From Hedera helix (lineage: Eukaryota > Streptophyta > Magnoliopsida > Apiales > Araliaceae), in NCBI GenBank assembly GCA_947179155.2, contig OX359267.1, positions 40,254,292 through 40,318,291 of the forward strand: a stretch of 64,000 bases of DNA, written 5' to 3'. A program made the position numbers and the translations under genes. The stretch's first letter is position 1; the number at the start of each line of letters is the position of its first letter. Under the pieces are notes generated by a model. The model worked only from the letters and a program-made list of their open reading frames with translations. It ran no database searches and had not been told where the DNA came from. Positions 52,559-64,000 of this stretch are shown in pieces.

Positions 52559-54892
52559 ATATAGAGTTGTCCGTCTCTACGTGTCATGCTTCTTCTCAAT
52601 TGTCCCTTTTACTTCTTTTTTTAATTGTGAGAATATTTTCGTGTTAACATATACATTGATTAAAATTTTTTAAAGATAATTTAAAATGCATATTCTCGTA
52701 TCGGTCTGATATATTTAAAAAATAAATAAATAAATAATGCTAAGCTCATGAAAATTCGAACATAAGAAATTAAGAAAATATACAAATCTACTCGATCACT
52801 AAACCAAACCTTTGAGGTTGTTTCTCGATTGCCCCGCTCTCCCTACTCCCAATTTAGATCAGCTGTCCCATTTTTTTATCTTAACCCCCGGCCTAGTTAA
52901 TTATAAATAAATAAATGAATTCCACACTATAAAAAAATACATAAGTTGCGTCAGAATATTTGGATGGACTCTCTCCAAATTCTTCTATTATGATACTGAG
53001 GATTTATGAATGGCTAGTTTCCTAGGAACACAATTCATGTATGGTAATTATTTTGAAACAAATAATTAGAAGTAATAAGATACATAAATAATAATAATGA
53101 GACAAACTTGGAATGACGAAAAAAGAACAAGACAATAGGGAGAGATGATCGGTAAGTGGGAGTAGCAAATGTCAGTAGTGAGAAGAAAAAAAAAGTATCG
53201 ATAGAGGTTAATTTGATTTTTTCTTTAATTATATGACAAAATTGTTGTTAAATTATACCAATATAACTAAGTATATTGCTTTGCTTTATAATAGAGACTA
53301 GTCTTCTAGGTATACATTTACGTGTGTTAATTATTTGTAATTATTTATTATTATGATAAAAACAAAGTAAGTAATGGAAGAAATTTGAGATAATGAAGAG
53401 AAAAAGATAAAAGAGATGGATAGGTGGACAAATGGCGATAAAAATTGAAAGTAGTGGATGGAAAAATAAGGAAGTGAATAGATAATGAGAAGTTTATTTT
53501 GAAAATTATAAGTGAGTTTTAACCAAAAGATTAAATCAAAATTACACAAGAGAGTTTTAAATTATGTTAATAATCATAAAATTAAAAATTTTAAATAAAA
53601 AAAATATATGTAGTTGAGATTATAAAATAAGGACACTAAGAGAGATCTAAGCCCCTGTGGCACACACCATGTGTGTGCAATTAAGAAAAAGTTAAAATAT
53701 CTCAACAAAACTCAAAAAACATGAATGAGAAAAGATGGGAGAGAAAATAAGGATAGAAAGTGAGTGGAGTGGAGTTTATGAGTAAACCGTTGTAAAGATA
53801 TAATTTAATTAAAATATAATAATTTTTAAATTTAATTATAAAATAGACCAACATAGAGTGAGACACAAAATCCCCTTCTCGCTTTATATATAGATAAATG
53901 ATATGAAAAGTCTTCTTTTATATTGCACAAAAAAATAAAAATAAAAAAATTAATACATCTAGGGGTAAGAAGGTTTTTAGGTTGAGGTTATATACCTAAT
54001 CAAGGTCATTTTAAATACGATATGGTTTAAACATTTACTTAATAATCCTACTTACATGAATATAAAGAATATATAAATTTTAATATATATTTTTATTGGT
54101 AAGCATCAACGACTTTGTAACAATAATAAATAATTTAGTATGAGCATTCAAAAATATACTCGTTACTTTTATTATATGTATATACATATGTGCTTTACCC
54201 CCTCCTACCCATGCATCAAAGACTACTAGTCCCAGGTCCATCTTTGGTATCACACACTATTCTTACCATTGTAAGACAAGTCCTCGATGCAATAAATTTT
54301 CTAAAAATCAGTGTATATGATTGCAGCAAATTAAAAAAGCTCACGCAGAATATACATACCAATGTGATTTATCATCAAACACACCAGATTTGACCAGTGT
54401 AGTTGGTACCATAATGCCTGGATACAGTCTACTTTTCAGAGACTGTGTAGTATGCTAAAGCTAGCATACATTGCATGGGGAGCTCGCAAGGGACGTATAT
54501 TTGTCTGCGCTTATTTACAAACTTATCCTGTAAACGACAAAGCAAAAAAGAGGAGGCAACAAAACACCACAAAGGAATAGTAAAAATGAGATGAGAATTA
54601 ATCCGGGTACAACCATCCATTTCTCTATACCAGAGAAAACAACCATGGCCAGTTCTACAAGCCATTTCCAATACAGTTTTAAAATTTAAACGCCGGCTAC
54701 ACGGAGCCAGCTCACCCAATAATGTGCCGAAACCAGCACACTATTGATCTGTAGTTTAATCCATAATTTTAGTTCATGCAAGCAAAACATAACAACGGTC
54801 ATAAACTAAATATAGTAACTTCCCATAACTTAGCGGCGGTTATCAAGGCACCAGCCTAGAAACACACTCGCCAAAAAGGAACAGAAAGCTTT
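52559..54892. other. Intergenic DNA and AHL 3'UTR
   Basis: AT-rich to about 54180 with no recognised gene. The part next to 54893 is expected to be the 3'UTR of the minus-strand AHL gene. The short minus-strand ORF at 54429-54719 has no recognisable domain. Confidence 0.5.
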
Positions 54893-57800
54893 CTATCTCC
54901 AGCCCATGTTAGCAAAGGTTTGCAGATTGTTGGTGATGCAGCCTCCAGTGCTGTAGTTAAGAGGGTTTCCAGGACCACCTGAAGACCCACTTAGGGTGGC
55001 ACGAGATGGGGGGCTTCCGACCATTGATGCACCTGAGGCAAGATTGGGTAGAGCAGGATAAACTTCTCTATTGCCTAAATATGTTGCCTGCTGATCCTCT
55101 GGAGTGAAACTAGTCACAACTACCTGTGATATGAAAAAACAAACCAACTACATCATAAGTACTGAGTGAGGGAATGTCTCGAATGCACACAACCCTGCAG
55201 GTTTATCAAATACAATCATAGAAAGAAGTAATATGATCCGGTTTCATGCATACTGATTTCTAGGAGAATATTCTTTATGCCTTAACATAAGCTGGTATAG
55301 TAGTTTTTGTTGCAACTTATAAAAAAAAAATTATTATGCATTATCCACAAGTAACTCGAGGGTGATTATAAGATATAGATTGTGCAGTCATTTAATGAAT
55401 TTTCCAAATTTCAAAGCATATCCCCAAACAAATTCATTAAAACTCGCGAGATCCTAAATAGCTTAATGGAGTAGTTAATAACCTGATTACGAAAGTCTCC
55501 CGCTGTGAATGGCGCCATGTAGAATAAGCTAAAGGTACATCTTGGGTTTAAACTAGTTATTATATAAAACAAAAATCCAAAAGTAAGCTGATTATATGAA
55601 AGTCCCCAGCTGTGAAAAATGGCGCCATGTAGTATATATAAGCTAAAGGTGCATCTTGGGCCATAATATAAGCTGCCCAATCTCTGAATGAAAATTGAGT
55701 CCAAAAATCCTATAGAGAACGCCACGTGAATTGTAAATAGAAATCATTATAATCATTGTTATACATGAAAAAACTCGGTCTGAATAAATAAATATGATGT
55801 GTAAAGTTTCAAAATATTTAATCAATTAATTGGTTGTCATCTGCACAAATTACTACTTGGTACTCATTTCAGTTGGAATCAACCAGTCACAAAATAATAT
55901 CTTGGCTGAATTTAAATGAAAACATCTGACAAGGATGATATAAGGCCAATGAAGCTGCAACCAGCATATGAAAAAAACGGTACGACAAATAATTCCCAAT
56001 TTGATTGCGTGAAGGATATACAAACATTGGCTGAATGCCAAAGTGGCATTGCATTCCAAGTTCAGAAAAAACATTTAAAATTCTAGATAACCAAGGGAAA
56101 AACACATTTTTTACAATCATAAACATACCTGAATAGGGGATGCTGCAGTTAGAAGCCCTGCCACGACACCACCTAAAACATGACCATCAGGTCCAGCTAA
56201 TGCCACACTCAGACCACCTGACCTCCTGCGTTGGCCACCAGATTCAAAGAACTGGAATGAACCAGAAAGAGACACGATATCAAATCGTCCCTGCATAAGC
56301 AGCGTGTATGAGCATTCTTCTATACCATTTAATAACTCTAGACTTGTGTATGAAGTTCATGGCATAGTAATACTTCTTTGATATTTACCTGGATGCGACT
56401 TAATCAGTCGTGTAATATATATAAAAGTTATTGTCACCAAATGACTCAGATATTTTCTTTCACAAGTAAAATACTGTCCGAGTAATTTTTTTGTAAAAAT
56501 AAATAAATCTGAGTTGGTATAGTGGCAATACTTTTTATAGCATTCATTATCCTCAAAAGGCTTCGTCTGCAGTATTGAGGAGAATTTTTAACACTCGCCA
56601 AATAAAAGTTCATCTCAACAATTATACTAGAACAATGATGAGTACATAAGACCTAAATTTCTTTATATTCTCTAGATGCACGAAATGATGAGTACATAAG
56701 ACCTAAATTTGTTTATATTCTCTAGATGCACGATGGTAGGAGTCATGATAAATATAATATAACCCTTTGGTTTCGTATCTTATTTACTTGGACCTGATTT
56801 CTATGAAATGAACTTCATGGTAAATTTACTTCTAGACCAATAAGGTGTTGACATGCAAATAGAGAGAACACTTCTTAACCTGCATGTCAACGTCTTATTG
56901 GTCTAAAAATGAATGAACTTACCATAAAGTTCACTTCATAGTAATCAAATCCTATTTACTTGTCTATAATGTACAGGAAAAGAGTAAGGATCAAATAAGC
57001 GCCAAATTTCTGAAATATGTCTAGATTTAGAGCACATGGCAGTTAACTTTCAATTTCCGTTGATCGCTCCACCCTCCTAATCCCCTCCAAAAAACGGAAT
57101 TATGATATGATATGTGGGTGAGACCTAAAAATGATCAAAGGATTAAAGAGATTTTATTTGGTAAAAGACTACTCGAATAAATGGCAGAATTAAACTATGA
57201 TCTGATATGTGAGTGAGACCTAAAGATAATCAAAGGATAAAAGAGATTTCATTTGGTAAAAGACTACTTGAATAAAGTGCATAATTAAGACAGATACAAA
57301 TCAAAATAAAGATATTAAGCATAACAAATATTTTGTTCTTAGAAATAACTGTATTTTGATTGAGTTATTGATATAAGAAAAAATAAAGTAAAATACGGTA
57401 GACAAAAAATTCTTATTTTTCTTCGAACGCACCCAATCAAAAATCCTTCAATTCTCAAAAGAGAATAGAAGAAACCATACTTTCATTGAATATCTTAATT
57501 AAACTATATGTAATGATCAATGAACACACTAAGAAATCCATATTACAGTGAAAGTCGAGGCTGGACCATCGTGTTTTAAAGGAGAACATAAAATCCAGCT
57601 TAAAGGAAGTCTATGATGAGTTTAAACAACCATCACGTGTACTAAAAATTAATAAAACATAAAATTCAAAGAACGCCCAAAAAGTTTCAAGTATGAATGC
57701 TCACAATCTCTTGTGGTAAATTATTAAAATAGTAATTTTTTCTATAACAAGCAAAGTTCATGCTGCTCCATTAAGAGTCCTGATTTCAAAAGTTCAAATT

Positions 57801-60800
57801 TAAAATATTACTAACTTCTATATTTATGAAAAAAAATTAAGCACTAAATAGTATTCTTGTAATATAAAAAAATATAAATATATAATAAAAAGTTATATGT
57901 ATTTTTAGTTTTAACAAACATATAAATTCATTTATATCAAAGCACTTTTAATATTAGAGTAATGTTAAGGGCTTAATTTTTTTTTAAATGCGTCTCAAAT
58001 GCATGTCATTATTACATTTGTTCAATATTATGGTGGATCCTAATAATATAATTACATACCAATACAATGATAACATGTATATTTGAAATAATTTGAGAGA
58101 CCAAATTTGAGACACTTAATATTAGCATTAATATTAATCTTATTTATCCGACTTTAAAGCTAAATAATTTTTTAAATATTAACCTTCTTTACCTGCTTTT
58201 GGAAATTATAATTTAAATTTGAAATGTATTGAAACTTAAAAATAAAATTTATATGTTGTTCTAGGTATAAACCGTATAATATTTTTAAATTTATATTATC
58301 AAAATATGAGACCTATTACTAAAAAAATGTTTATACAATGACGGAGAGGTCAATAGTAATATTAACATAAAACTAAATACTATATTATAAAGGGGTAGCG
58401 GGAGCGGGAGGGGGAGGGGGAGGGCCATGGCACCTTCTGGTCCCTTGCTAGTTACACCCTGATTATACATGTTACCATGATAAGCAATAAAGAAAAAAAT
58501 AAACACATTTAGTATAAATTTTATACAGTTATCGAACAAAAGAGAAAGAAGAAGCAATATACTATAATAGACCTTGAAGCCTAATACAAACCTCAATAGT
58601 AACAGTTCCACCAGTTGGTACTGATCGTCGGAGTGTTACAGTGGATATCACGCCATTCGCCGACAGGACGCATATAGCTTTTGTGGTATTTTGAAAAACA
58701 GACATCACTTTTACCAGTACATCCTGAGAGCAGAAATTACAAAATCACTGGTTAAGAGGTTAAACATTTCACAACGAGATAGTACAAGTCTAATATAATA
58801 AGAATTGTGAAACAAAAATCACCACCACCTTTCTGCTTGCTCCTTGCAGTATCAGATACTCTTACTGAGTTCATAGCAGCACTTAGGGATTGACATGCTA
58901 CATACAATGCAGTAATGACAACAGCTAGCGTTGTACACTTATGGTAGACTCATTGACATTAACAAGACCGAGTTTTAACAAACATTGCATTGCTATTTAA
59001 AACTATGTCAATTAAAATGGACATCCCCAAGCGGGAAGGAAGTCAAGTAAAAGACAACATCATAAAACAAATAGTATTAATGCACATAACATAAATGACC
59101 ATTGATTCTTGGCCTCTAATTAGGAATATGTTAGAACATTAACCGAAGGAAGCTTACACCACACACCACCGCCGTATATTACTGCATTCGGATGAAATCA
59201 AATCGGGTTCTAATATTTATTTCTTTGTTTTTTTTTTTTATCGATTCCTGTCAAAAAGGAAAAATTATTGAAGTAATACTTGAAGGGGAAAATTAGGAAG
59301 TTAAAGATTCACCTCTCCAGGTTTCACTTCGATAACATGTGGTGTAAGTCCAGTCCCTGATGATCCTGCACATTACTGATTCATTAAAATCTGAAATAGA
59401 CGGAGATAACCGCAATGTAGGTGCAGAACAAGAACATCAAATGTTTCTTGTATACAACTATGAACATGTTTTTCAGATTCGCGCATAAGCTTGAATGCAT
59501 ATCTAATACGCTCAGAATATAAAATATTTCATGCAATAAGAAAATTTGCTTAATCTTTCTTACTACAGAAGACTCTTCATCATTAGTACTATAGAAAGTA
59601 AACAGTAAATAATTATTATTGGGAAAAATCAATACAGTACTGATCTCTGTAAATAAATCTCCCGTTGACCCTTAGGGTAATAGCTGTTGAGGGCATAAAT
59701 GTCATTTCAGTATCCAAAGGCAAAATGTTTTCAAATCCAAATAAAGATTGTACTTTTGATGCAGAACAAACTACTCATTCATCTTAAATCTCAATTATAT
59801 AAAAGGAAATACCAATCCCAATTTTCCCATATCTCAAATTAATAAACCAACCTATTCAAAGCATTAATTTAGCACATTAATTCACTAACAACCCTACTAG
59901 CAAAAATAGATACGCCGCAAGTAACAATAAACAAATCCAAACATAAACCACCATAAAATAAAATAAACCAATATCCAGATATTCATATACGAGCATGTTT
60001 GGCAACTTATAAGTTTGTCAAACCAAGTAATAACTTGGTTTTTATTGTTGAAATGGTTGGGGCTGATTTATTTTTTAATTTATAAGTCATTTTTGATAAG
60101 TAGCAAATTTTGACTTTTAAAAAATGACTTATAAGTCAAGTTAAAATAAGTAAGTTTAACTTAGTATAAAAAATATTTTATCTTTATTTTAGCAGTTTTT
60201 ATATCTTATTTTAAGATATAAGTCATTTTAGCCAAACACCTTTAAATTTTATTTAAACTTAATTTTTAATTTATAAATCAAAATAATAACTAAAATTTTT
60301 ATTTATAAATTATTATTTAAAATAACTTATAAATTATTTTAGATTTTAATTTATAAATTATTATTTTAAAATAAGTCATCCCACGTGCCGATAAAGTGAT
60401 CAAACATACATACCTGAAACAGCAGGAGCAACATCTTTATTTTTCTTCTTTGACCCGAGTGGCCTGCCCCTGGCCTTCCCTGAGGACGCTTGTGCCGCCA
60501 TGGCCACCGCTGGTGCCGCAGCAAAGCCACCAGATTGCACCGGCGGTGGTGGAGATATCAAGACAGGAGACCCTTCAGGATATTTCCTTGGTCGCCCCCT
60601 CTTACGCTTGATCCCCTCCCCATTGTTCCCGTCAGAACCACCGGAAACCCCGGTATCCGGCTGATAAATAGCAGCCGGTACGGTATGTGACGGTGGTTCT
60701 GAAGAATTGGGAGAAGCTACCATAGCTTCCACCGCAGAACCACCGGTATACGGATGATAAGTAGCAGCGGGTAGGATATGCATAGGAGGAGGCGCGTACA

Positions 60801-60870
60801 TACCTGTGACATCATCCATGTGAGGCACCGAAACACCAGCATTTCCGATATACGAATCCAACCCTGACAT
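54893..60870 (-). CDS. AHL: AT-hook motif nuclear-localised protein (AHL, PPC/DUF296 domain)
   Basis: Nuclear protein that binds AT-rich DNA through AT-hooks and forms complexes through its PPC domain, affecting growth, flowering and chromatin. Five exons, 60870-60414, 59365-59313, 58723-58592, 56290-56129 and 55123-54893, join in frame to 344 residues. AT-hook 1 is RGRPRKY at 91-97; a second hook-like ARGRPLGSKKK is at 133-143. Two hook cores plus this exon pattern suggest an intron-containing type II/III (Clade B) AHL. PPC runs from about 158 (LTPHVIEVKPGE) to about 275 and includes GRFDIVSLSGSF at 215-226, where relatives usually have GRFEIL. The C-terminus is Ser/Gly/Asn-rich. The ATG at 60870 is the first in-frame ATG. 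No breaks. Confidence 0.93.
55482..55660. repeat. Tandem duplication in AHL intron 4
   Basis: About 107-bp period: the block from CTGATTA to GCATCTTGGG, including TGGCGCCATGTAG, occurs at 55482-55545 and 55589-55660 with small indels. Confidence 0.75.
56635..56735. repeat. Tandem duplication, 2 units of 50 bp (AHL intron 3)
   Basis: ATGATGAGTACATAAGACCT at 56635 recurs at 56685 with one mismatch over the unit; a recent slippage-type duplication. Confidence 0.85.
56781..56962. mobile_element. Mutator-type MITE with 10-bp target duplication (AHL intron 3)
   Basis: The 162-bp body (56791-56952) is almost entirely an inverted repeat of about 65-bp arms, the left containing AGACCAATAAGGTGTTGACA and the right its reverse match. 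It is flanked by TATTTACTTG at 56781-56790 and 56953-56962. A 9-10-bp duplication points to the Mutator superfamily. Non-coding. Confidence 0.75.
57098..57290. repeat. Tandem duplication, 2 units of about 95 bp (AHL intron 3)
   Basis: The GATATGTGGGTGAGACCTAA unit recurs 95 bp later as GATATGTGAGTGAGACCTAA, with TTGGTAAAAGACTACT in both. Confidence 0.8.
58393..58423 (+). other. G-rich run with G-quadruplex potential (AHL intron 3)
   Basis: The plus strand carries six G runs of three or more within about 31 bases (GGGGTAGCGGGAGCGGG then GGGGG units). This is the template strand for AHL, so the pre-mRNA would carry C runs. Confidence 0.65.
59999..60238. mobile_element. Possible MITE in AHL intron 1
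   Basis: Begins TGTTTGGCAACTTATAAG and ends with GCCAAACA. The interior has repeated ATAAGTCATTTT modules in both orientations. Target duplication unclear. Confidence 0.35.
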
Positions 60871-62060
60871 TTTTTCCAACTTTTAAACCCTCAAAAAAAA
60901 TCTCAGATAAACCCTAAAAAATCTATAAAGACGAAGCCTGAAAAAAAATCAGCGAATTTTACTCCGATTCAGTTTTCAAAGATTTTTCACTATTTTTTTA
61001 TTATCTGAATTTTTTATATAATTTTCAATAGAATAATTTGGGTATAACCATCGGAGGAAACAGAAAATAGGCTGAAATTCTTTTTCTTTTTGCCTTTTCA
61101 ATATAAAATAAAAGGGTAAGAAATCGGCGATAATAGTTAGAGAAATATATATAGGTAAATATATTAGGGTTTTTACAGGAGGTGGCGAAATAGGTTTGAC
61201 TTTTTAGTGAAGTAATTAGATTTTCCAAGATTGTTTTGAGTTTTTATTTTATTTAATAATTAATAGCTTTTATTATTGTGATTTTGGATAGATTTTGTAT
61301 AATTATGGGCTTTTTTTTTAATCAAAAGTTGGTGAAAAGGATGAGAGGGTAAACAATCTGCATTATTGGGCTTTATTATTAGTTGATTGTTTTTTATCAT
61401 CATTTATCATATTTTTTCTATAGTGTTTTATATTAACTTCTTAAAGAGTGAAAGCGAATAATATAATGAGTTTGATTTTATTTAATAATTTTTTATTCTC
61501 GTAAGGGAATTTAAAATTTAAGTTGTTAAGATTTTAGAAAAAAAATAATTTTATTTTGTATTTATTCTTTTTTTAGCCAAGTCAATTAACAAGCTCGACT
61601 TATTAATTTATAACGTAGTATTTTTTTTTTAAAAAAATATAAAGATATTAACTCATCAAACTATTGTGTTTATTGAAATAATTTGTTTAGATAAATTTTT
61701 TAAAGATATTAACTCACTTAAGTGTTGTTGTATGAATTATTTTAGGTAAATTATAACACATCGAATCTCAAGTTATTTCTAGTAATTTATTATTGTTTAA
61801 TCATATAATTTAAACTTTTAAATGTAATATTAATATTTTTTAAACATAATTTGAATATATCTAACTTGTTAAACTATTAGGTTTTTTAGGTTTTTTTTTT
61901 TTTTTGCTTAGTTAGTGTCTGTATTAAAATAAAATTAATTTATGTTAGAGTTATTTTAATAAAATAAACTATTTTAATATTATGTTGGTAATTATTACCA
62001 TGGGAATTACAAAGAATTAAAAAAGTTTTTTTATTTGTATTAAACATCATGAGTTATTAC
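60871..62060. other. AHL 5'UTR, promoter region and intergenic DNA
   Basis: A TATA-like ATTATATAAAAA (minus strand) lies at about 61012-61023, about 145 bp before the ATG, giving a leader with A/T-rich and AGGGTTTA motifs. Further right the DNA is AT-rich without genes. Confidence 0.5.
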
Positions 62061-62602
62061 CGTCCATTCAGGGACGAAACTACTTTCGGACAGAAGGGGG
62101 GCCACAATCCCTCAAAAAAAATATATATATGTGTATTATTATTAATTTATATCAAGTAAATTTGTTGTGATATTTTTGAGCTATTTATGTTTAACATTAA
62201 CATGACTTGTTTATTATTTGTGTCGGTAAATTGTGTCATTTTTGAATATGTGTCAAGTAAAGGTTAATCTTAATCTGATAATTTTGTATCAGAATTGAGT
62301 TAATGTGTCGTGTCAAAAATTATCATTACTAATTTAAAGATTTATTTGATTTTGTTGTCTTCTTTTTTGTTGCAAGTGGGAGGTTGATTATGATTTAAAT
62401 TTAGTTGGTAAGTCTTATTTTTTGTCAATATAGACTACGTCTCTCCGCTTAATACTATCTCAATACCAATTAAATCGATCAAAAATTACCCTTAATTTTA
62501 GACTAAAAAATCTTAAGAGACCGATCAATTTTATCCTTCTAAATTTGATTTAGTCCCTTCCAAAATAAAATTCTGGCTTCTGGTTTCGTCCCTGCGTGCA
62601 TT
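62061..62602. mobile_element. Non-autonomous hAT-like element with 8-bp target duplication
   Basis: Terminal inverted repeats CAGGGACGAAAC at 62069-62080 and the reverse match ending at 62594. Flanks are CGTCCATT (62061-62068) and CGTGCATT (62595-62602), an 8-bp duplication with one mismatch. CAGGG ends and 8-bp duplications are typical of hAT. About 526 bp with no transposase. Confidence 0.65.
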
Positions 62603-64000
62603 GACAATGTCCGTTACAAGTTCAAAGTATTTTACTCCATGTTATTGTTGCTTTACTGTTGCTGGCATGCATATAATATACATACCATTAGGTTATGTAG
62701 GTGATGGCAGATTATGTAGCATTGTCTGAGAGAGAACTCTTGTATTATGTGTCTTGTATATTATGATACGTATATGATATATATGTAAATATATTGTGTT
62801 ATTGTACGTAATTTGGATAAGTAACAGTGCGGTGTTCATAGAATCTTAGGTTTTTCAAGTTGTGTAGACTTTGTTAAGAGTTATAGAGTGGAAGTTGCGC
62901 TATTATATTCTGAAAGTGACATGTTAATGACTCGCTACATTAAATTGAACGTTAGTTTATCAGCGACGGCATTAAAAAAATATTTTCTTGCACCTTAGTT
63001 CAGTGTCAAGCTATTTCAGCTATTTTGATTACTTTGGTTGTACTATTTTATACTATTTTATTTATTTAAATTTATCTTTTTGTTTCTAATATTTTTTATC
63101 AAAAAAACAACAATTTTAAGGTTATTCATCATTGTAACGGGATTTGAGTTTTCTTGCATGTGTATTCTTGTGATGCGAGTCTCACAAATGATTTCACATG
63201 GTGATCTGGAGCATGACATTACGCGTGGAAAAAACTTGATACAAATCCTAGCTTCGGAAAGAAAATTGATGAGAAGTTAAAAATACATCAGGCTGCTTTC
63301 AAAAACTGGTTAAGATTTTGAACTAACCTTTATATAAGGGTAGAGTTCATAAAATTATTTTCTTTATTATGATTAAGTATAAACGGTGTGAAATATATTT
63401 GGATTACAATAGAAGCCTGTATTTTCATGTGATTTAAATACCCATGCGAGGCAGTGGAATAGTGTTTGAAAAAAAAAAATCATAAATTTATATTTTGGAA
63501 TTTTTTTTTACTGAGATGTATTAAAAATTTGAGATTATTAAGTTTAGCATATATAAAAATAGTTTGTGTGAATAATGCTAACGTGTGATAAATTTTTTAT
63601 AGTGGTATTATTATTTCATTTGAGAAAAAATAAAAAAAAATGTGGTTCTTAATGGTTAGAGACTACCGCAATTCTTTTAAAAAATCTGGTTCATAGTAAT
63701 TTGAGATTATTGGCCATTATTATGAAGCTAAATTTTTCAGAATTAATTTTCTTGAAAAAAAGGGACTGTGGGACTATGTTGGTGCATCGGATAATAATTT
63801 TAAGTTCCAAATTATATGTTGTTGCCTCGAAAACAAAACATGAATGGTTTGTCTCAGAACATAAATTGAAGTCTCTAAGTTGAAAAACGGTGACTTTATT
63901 GGCATGAATTGTCATGGTCGGTGCAACAAATTGATGACACAAAATGTGTGTGAAATAATAATACTATCACTTGTTGGGAAAGAATTGAATTAAGAACATA
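62603..64000. other. Intergenic DNA without recognised genes
   Basis: AT-rich, with short ORFs lacking any recognisable domain. The plus-strand ORF at 63038-63280 is hydrophobic at its start but has no supporting context. Confidence 0.55.

Noticed and set aside
1..64000. CRISPR arrays, bacterial defence systems, tRNA or rRNA genes
   Set aside because: No regularly spaced short repeats with unique spacers and no tRNA-like or rRNA-like segment were seen; the window is plant nuclear DNA.

Overview
This window is AT-rich nuclear DNA from a flowering plant, most likely a eudicot. The evidence is three intron-containing plant genes with GT-AG introns, plant lineages of Ty3/gypsy LTR retrotransposons, MITE-like elements and long trinucleotide microsatellites. 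No bacterial-type operons, rRNA, tRNA or CRISPR array were seen.

Layout. 1-2720: partial LTR (possibly a solo LTR) with internal tandem repeats and a TATA box. 3300-5000: deletion remnant of an Athila-like gypsy element on the minus strand (gag tail, PBS, palindromic LTR end). 5000-9870: intergenic DNA with two large trinucleotide arrays and small inverted-repeat elements. 9875-13140: eIF6 gene on the minus strand, with seven coding exons, a 5'UTR intron and a telo-box promoter. 13141-16322: intergenic. 16328-30108: complete 13.8-kb Tekay/Del-type chromovirus on the plus strand, with two 3,922-bp LTRs, target duplication AACTT, an accessory coiled-coil ORF and one uninterrupted 1,512-codon gag-pol frame. 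30114-38540: intergenic DNA with MITE-like and fold-back repeats. 38542-40501: plant intracellular Ras-group LRR (PIRL) gene on the minus strand. 41742-52553: complete 10.8-kb Tat-lineage gypsy element with gag-pol on the minus strand, 561-bp LTRs and target duplication AATAT. 54893-60870: AT-hook/PPC (AHL) gene on the minus strand, five coding exons. 60871-64000: promoter region and a hAT-like non-autonomous element.

The most notable content is in the two retrotransposons. The Tekay element looks young and coding-competent, and it carries an extra acidic coiled-coil ORF before gag; splice-acceptor-like sites sit just before both start codons. The Tat element has a single gag-pol frame broken only by two in-frame TAG codons, and an in-frame 531-bp tandem duplication of its integrase core. 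On its opposite strand lies an apparently intact three-exon gene of 822 codons with a gypsy-type transposase-like domain, a basic nuclear-signal-like patch and a coiled coil. The three host genes share orientation but show no functional link: ribosome biogenesis, an LRR scaffold and a chromatin/AT-rich DNA-binding protein. All exon joins were derived by eye from splice-site rules and reading-frame continuity.
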